From: Bacillota bacterium
Lineage (GTDB): Bacteria; Bacillota; Clostridia; Lachnospirales; Lachnospiraceae
NCBI GenBank assembly: GCA_023389295.1
Contig: JAEWEO010000274.1
Span: 1-25,739, forward strand
Reading direction: 5' to 3'
DNA length: 25,739 nt
Made by a program: the position numbers and the translations under genes. Shown piece by piece: positions 22,678 to 25,739 of this stretch; the stretch's first letter is position 1, and every line of letters begins with the position of its first letter. A model generated the notes under the pieces. It was not told where the DNA came from. It did not search any database and saw only the letters and a program-made list of their open reading frames with translations.

Positions 22678-23328
22678 TTATATCAATTCTACAAAGTTAT
22701 TTCTTATTGCGTAAACAGCTGCTTGTGTTCTATCAGAAACATTTATCTTTTTAAATATATTCGAAACATGGTTTTTAACTGTTTTTTCGCTAATAGAAAG
22801 CATATATGCTATTTCTTTATTAAATAGACCTTCAGCCAATAACTTAAGGACTTCGATTTCTCTTTTTGTCAATAAATCATCATTACTTGATGAATTATTC
22901 TTTTCTTCCAGTTTTACTTTTAACAAAGGAGCCAATTCAGGTTGAATAAAATTATCGCCATCAAATACACTAAAGATAGCCTTTTTTAATAGGGAAGAAT
23001 CAGAATCCTTTAGAACGTACCCATCCACTCCAATTTCAACTGCTTTTACTAAATATTCTACTTCATTATGAATCGTAAGAATTAGAACCTTAACTTTTTT
23101 CTTTTGATCTCTAATTTGTTGTAGTACTTGCAACCCATTCATCTGTGGCATATTAACATCCAAAAGAAGAACGTCCGTTTCCTTTTCATCTAATAACTCC
23201 AAGCACTGTTTTCCATTATTTGCTTCAGCAACAACAACAATATCTCCATCTAGTTCTAATAATTGCTTAATTCCTTCCCTCACCATAGAATGATCATCGG
23301 TAATCATTACATTAATTGGCTTATTCAT
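22678..23328 (-). CDS. LuxR/NarL-family response regulator
   Basis: This 216-aa regulator has a receiver domain (1-125) with acidic residues D11-D12, phosphoacceptor D57 in LLLDVNMPQMNG, T85 and K107, then a LuxR-type helix-turn-helix (about 150-205) containing LTKREIEVLKLLAEGLFNKEIAYMLSISEKTVKNHVSNIFKKI. It belongs to the NarL/DegU/LiaR group and should be phosphorylated by the kinase encoded just upstream; the two genes overlap by 8 bp, so they are co-translated. Target genes cannot be read from the window. The gene is followed by a palindrome that includes parS and looks like its terminator. Confidence 0.95.
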   Translation of the reverse strand: MNKPINVMITDDHSMVREGIKQLLELDGDIVVVAEANNGKQCLELLDEKETDVLLLDVNMPQMNGLQVLQQIRDQKKKVKVLILTIHNEVEYLVKAVEIGVDGYVLKDSDSSLLKKAIFSVFDGDNFIQPELAPLLKVKLEEKNNSSSNDDLLTKREIEVLKLLAEGLFNKEIAYMLSISEKTVKNHVSNIFKKINVSDRTQAAVYAIRNNFVELI

Positions 23329-24430
23329 TTTTATCCTCCTCGTAAATTGTTAAAGGAACTATTACTGTTATTATTGTCCCTTTTCCTTTTTCTGATTGCA
23401 TGTCTAATTTTCCTGACAATAATAACGTTCTTTCTCTTATAAAAGATAATCCAAAGCTTGATAATTGTTCATTTGCATTAACACGTGATGATTTTTCTAT
23501 ATTAAATCCAGACCCATTATCTTTGATTACAACTTTAATACTATGTTCATCATAGTTAATATCAATGTTTATCATAGTAGCGTTGGCATGTTTGATCACA
23601 TTATTACAAGCTTCCTGAATAATACGAAATAGTGTTAATTTGATTACCGGTAGGATATCTTGTACTTCATCATTTGTTTGAACTTTAACTTGTAAATTAT
23701 TAAAATCCATTAATTTGTTTGCATATCTTTGAACAGTAACAGTTAAGCCTAAATCATCCAAAGTCATTGGCTTTAAATTGTAGATAATACCACGCATATC
23801 ATTAATACTTGTCTTTAAAGTATTTGTCATCATATTTAACTCTAATTTTGCTCTAATTGAATCTATATCAATTAGTTTTGCACATAATTCTGTTTTATGA
23901 ACTAAACTTGTTAAATTCTGTACTGTAGTATCATGGAGGTCTCTTGCTATTCTTTGTCTCTCAATTTCCTGGGCTTCTAATATACTTAATCCCTTGTCAC
24001 ATGGTATCTGTCTATTTCCAGCTTCAATTACAGATTTTTCCGTTTGTTCTGATTCCTTAATTAGTACTTCCATTCCTTCCGAAGCACATTTAAGACCAGA
24101 TATTTTATTATTTAATTGCTCTTGTTCAGCAATCAATTCTTCAATTTTTTGATATAATTGATTGATCGTTGTTTCAATATCTGTTGTATCAAAATTCTTA
24201 ATATAAATAGGTGAAAATAAATCCTGACTTTGTGATTTACCCTTTTCTCTTTCTGCTAACTCTAGTTCTTTTTCTTTCAATAGACTCTTATGTGACTTCA
24301 ATTGAATTTTAAGTGCATATAACTGCTCTTCAAATCCGACAATAAGATCGTTTAACAAATGATACGAAGCTCTTCTCTTATCGACAGAATACTTTGACCT
24401 ATCCTCTTTATTCAAATTGTTGTCATTCAT
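23321..24430 (-). CDS. Cytoplasmic DegS-like sensor histidine kinase (HisKA_3)
   Basis: The 369-aa kinase has no transmembrane helix, so it senses an internal signal. Residues about 25-140 form an extended coiled-coil-prone region like the sensor of DegS. The dimerisation and phosphoacceptor segment is EAQEIERQRIARDLHDTTVQNL with H166, the HisKA_3 type paired with LuxR-family regulators. The ATPase domain carries the N-box EACNNVIKHANA, DNGSGF and the glycine-rich GKGTIITVIVPL end. All catalytic elements are present. A KCASEGM segment (cysteine near residue 115) and PCDKG (near 144) each place a cysteine between coiled coil and phosphoacceptor. It overlaps its partner regulator by 8 bp. The signal is unknown; similarity to DegS is by architecture, not by tested identity. 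Confidence 0.92.
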   Translation of the reverse strand: MNDNNLNKEDRSKYSVDKRRASYHLLNDLIVGFEEQLYALKIQLKSHKSLLKEKELELAEREKGKSQSQDLFSPIYIKNFDTTDIETTINQLYQKIEELIAEQEQLNNKISGLKCASEGMEVLIKESEQTEKSVIEAGNRQIPCDKGLSILEAQEIERQRIARDLHDTTVQNLTSLVHKTELCAKLIDIDSIRAKLELNMMTNTLKTSINDMRGIIYNLKPMTLDDLGLTVTVQRYANKLMDFNNLQVKVQTNDEVQDILPVIKLTLFRIIQEACNNVIKHANATMINIDINYDEHSIKVVIKDNGSGFNIEKSSRVNANEQLSSFGLSFIRERTLLLSGKLDMQSEKGKGTIITVIVPLTIYEEDKNE

Positions 24431-24581
24431 AAATAGGCTTCCTTCCTATATTTCACATATTTATCAAATAATAATAAAATATCTCTTTGATTATTTCTAC
24501 ACTAGGTTAAATTATTAATATTTTTGTGAAATTTCCTATATTCTATCTCATTGTTTCTCATAAGCTCTAATCTCTTAGAAT

Positions 24582-24618
24582 ATTAGAATATTAATATCAT
24601 ATAACAAAATATTCTAAT
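24582..24618. other. 11-bp inverted repeat after the GNAT gene
   Basis: ATTAGAATATT (24582-24592) and AATATTCTAAT (24608-24618) are perfectly complementary with a 15-base loop. It is AT-only apart from one pair, and no T run follows on the minus strand, so it is a weak candidate terminator or a chance structure. The rest of the 214-bp spacer shows nothing. Confidence 0.3.
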
Positions 24619-24644
24619 TTAAAAGCGTTTTTTACATTTTTTGA

Positions 24645-25124
24645 TCATTTTAGGCATAAAGTCTGAATTTCTGATGGTCTAATTCTCATTAGATCATAAC
24701 CTTCTTGATAATCCGAACTTATATTATTTCTTTGAAACCCAATTTTTTCAAAAAATTGAAATAAATGAGTTGGCACATAAGCAATAATTTCCTTAATGCC
24801 AGCTTGAAAACCTTTATTAATAAGCATTCTAACAACCAAGTCACCATACTTTTTTCTTCTGTAATCTCTTAATACAGATACCTGATCTAATTCACAGATC
24901 TCCCCATCAAAATAAAGCCTTCCAGTTGCAACAGCTTTTATATGCTCTTTAGCTTCCTTTTCGTTTTCCTCAAGGTATACTACTGCATGAATCGCCTCCT
25001 GATCTTTATGATCAAAAACCTTATCCATATCTATTCCAAGTTCTTCAACAAAGACCAACTTGCGAACCTCATATATTTCCCTCTTCTCACTATAGTTAGA
25101 AACTAATTTACCTTGTACCTTCAT
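24645..25124 (-). CDS. GNAT-family N-acetyltransferase
   Basis: The 159-aa protein is a single GNAT domain. VRKLVFVEELGID near residues 21-33 is the N-terminal signature of the ElaA/YjcF-like subgroup. The acetyl-CoA pyrophosphate-binding motif A is seen as VLRDYRRKKYGDLVVRML (the R/Q-x-x-G/Y-x-G/A type), following the strand ICELDQVSV, and YVPTHLFQFFEKIGFQ is the C-terminal motif B region. The substrate cannot be told. The start ATG follows AGGAGG. It lies 31 bp after rsmG on the same strand and is probably co-transcribed with it, though function need not be related. Confidence 0.9.
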   Translation of the reverse strand: MKVQGKLVSNYSEKREIYEVRKLVFVEELGIDMDKVFDHKDQEAIHAVVYLEENEKEAKEHIKAVATGRLYFDGEICELDQVSVLRDYRRKKYGDLVVRMLINKGFQAGIKEIIAYVPTHLFQFFEKIGFQRNNISSDYQEGYDLMRIRPSEIQTLCLK

Positions 25125-25155
25125 ATTTACCTCCTATATCTACGAGATAATGCTC

Positions 25156-25739
25156 TTAAAGCGGCTCTTTCGATGGTTTACCTGCACTTCTCGGATAATT
25201 TTTTGGTGTATTTGCAATTTTTCTAATAACAACCAAAGTACGCTCAATATTAGATGCTGGTAATACAAATTCTTCTATATTTTCTATCTTAGCACCGAGA
25301 ATTTTTAATGCTCGATTAGACATATGAAGTTCATCTTCCACCTTGCCGGATTTATAGGGAATAAATAAACCATCTTTTTTTACATAAGGAAGACAATATT
25401 CACTAAGAGAGGAAAGCTTAGCGACAGCTCTTGAAACACATAAATCAAAAGTTTCTCTATAATCACTATTTTTACCGTAATCCTCCGCTCTTCCGTGAAG
25501 TGTTCTTATATTCTTTAATTGTAATTTATCGATTACTTCATTTAGAAACAAAAGTCTTTTGTTTAAGGAATCTAATAATACGATATTTAACTCCGGAAAT
25601 GCAATCTTTAACGGTATACCTGGAAAACCTGCTCCAGTGCCAATATCCAACACTTTTTCTTTTGTAGGCTTAATAACTTTATAAAGTGATAGACTATCAA
25701 TAAAATGTTTTGTTATTACTTCATTAAATTCCGTAATTG
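25156..25739 (-). CDS. rsmG: 16S rRNA (guanine527-N7)-methyltransferase RsmG, 5' end outside window
   Basis: RsmG (GidB) methylates N7 of G527 in 16S rRNA; its loss gives low-level streptomycin resistance. The frame stays open to the window edge, so about 194 codons are seen and the N-terminal part of a normally 230-240-aa protein is missing. The visible part starts with ITEFNEVITKHFIDSLSLYKVI, the conserved segment before the SAM site, then VLDIGTGAGFPGIPLKIAFPE (motif I), LLDSLNKRLLFLNEV, HGRAEDYG, and VSRAVAKLSSLSEYCLPYVKKDG. A GTG at 25653 lies inside the SAM motif and is not the start. In clostridia rsmG usually follows mnmG near the origin, which fits the parA and parB genes here. Confidence 0.96.
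   Translation of the reverse strand, partial: ITEFNEVITKHFIDSLSLYKVIKPTKEKVLDIGTGAGFPGIPLKIAFPELNIVLLDSLNKRLLFLNEVIDKLQLKNIRTLHGRAEDYGKNSDYRETFDLCVSRAVAKLSSLSEYCLPYVKKDGLFIPYKSGKVEDELHMSNRALKILGAKIENIEEFVLPASNIERTLVVIRKIANTPKNYPRSAGKPSKEPL

Noticed and set aside
25156..25653. RsmG starting at the GTG at 25653
   Set aside because: The frame continues upstream with conserved RsmG residues (EFNEVITKHFIDSL) up to the window edge, so the gene is simply cut by the window.

Overview
The window looks like chromosomal DNA from an anaerobic, low-GC Firmicute of the Lachnospiraceae (cluster XIVa clostridia). Reasons: very AT-rich sequence, strong AGGAGG-type ribosome binding sites, clostridial small families (DUF3881-like and DUF4446-like proteins), a long bifunctional AdhE, and an rsmG - parA - parB - DUF4446 block of the kind that lies beside the replication origin in clostridia. 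From memory the AdhE and the gene order are closest to Lachnoclostridium (Clostridium) phytofermentans; I could not check this by search. I saw no insertion sequence, prophage, integrase or CRISPR array, so this is mostly core chromosome.

Layout. Positions 1-1655 (minus strand): a partial tRNA-Lys, thioredoxin, a small basic 46-aa ORF, and the tRNA methyltransferase TrmB. Positions 1839-5131: a divergent iron-sulfur flavoprotein (plus), a membrane-anchored D,D-carboxypeptidase (plus), and convergently a two-TM coiled-coil protein (minus) with an unusual C-terminal tail motif. Positions 5403-11955 (minus): a complete phosphate operon pstS-pstC-pstA-pstB-phoU-phoB-phoR, with a three-repeat Pho box in front of pstS and a strong terminator after phoR. 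Positions 12168-13714 (plus): a TetR regulator and an unrecognised seven-TM protein, linked by a 19-bp operator-like element in front of each gene, then a bidirectional terminator shared with a tRNA-Arg(CCU). Positions 14011-16266 (minus): a DUF3881-like protein and an HD-GYP protein. Positions 16498-19292 (plus): adhE, whose promoter is bracketed by two Rex-type operators. Positions 19293-19846: a gene-free stretch with a hairpin pairing a Shine-Dalgarno sequence and a degenerate 14-bp tandem repeat. Positions 19847-25739 (minus): DUF4446, parB, parA, a cytoplasmic two-component system (LuxR-type regulator plus DegS-like kinase), a GNAT acetyltransferase and the 3' part of rsmG. Two perfect parS sites lie here, one inside parB and one in the spacer after the LuxR-type regulator, where it also looks like a terminator stem.

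How the genes work together. The pst/pho block is a self-contained phosphate uptake and sensing unit. AdhE regenerates NAD+ during fermentation, and the Rex boxes imply control by the NADH/NAD+ ratio. ParA, ParB and the parS sites form the origin segregation system. The least explained unit is the TetR/seven-TM pair: the shared operator supports one regulon, but the function of the membrane protein is unknown. Several start codons were moved downstream to fit ribosome binding sites (pstB, tetR, DUF3881, adhE, parA).
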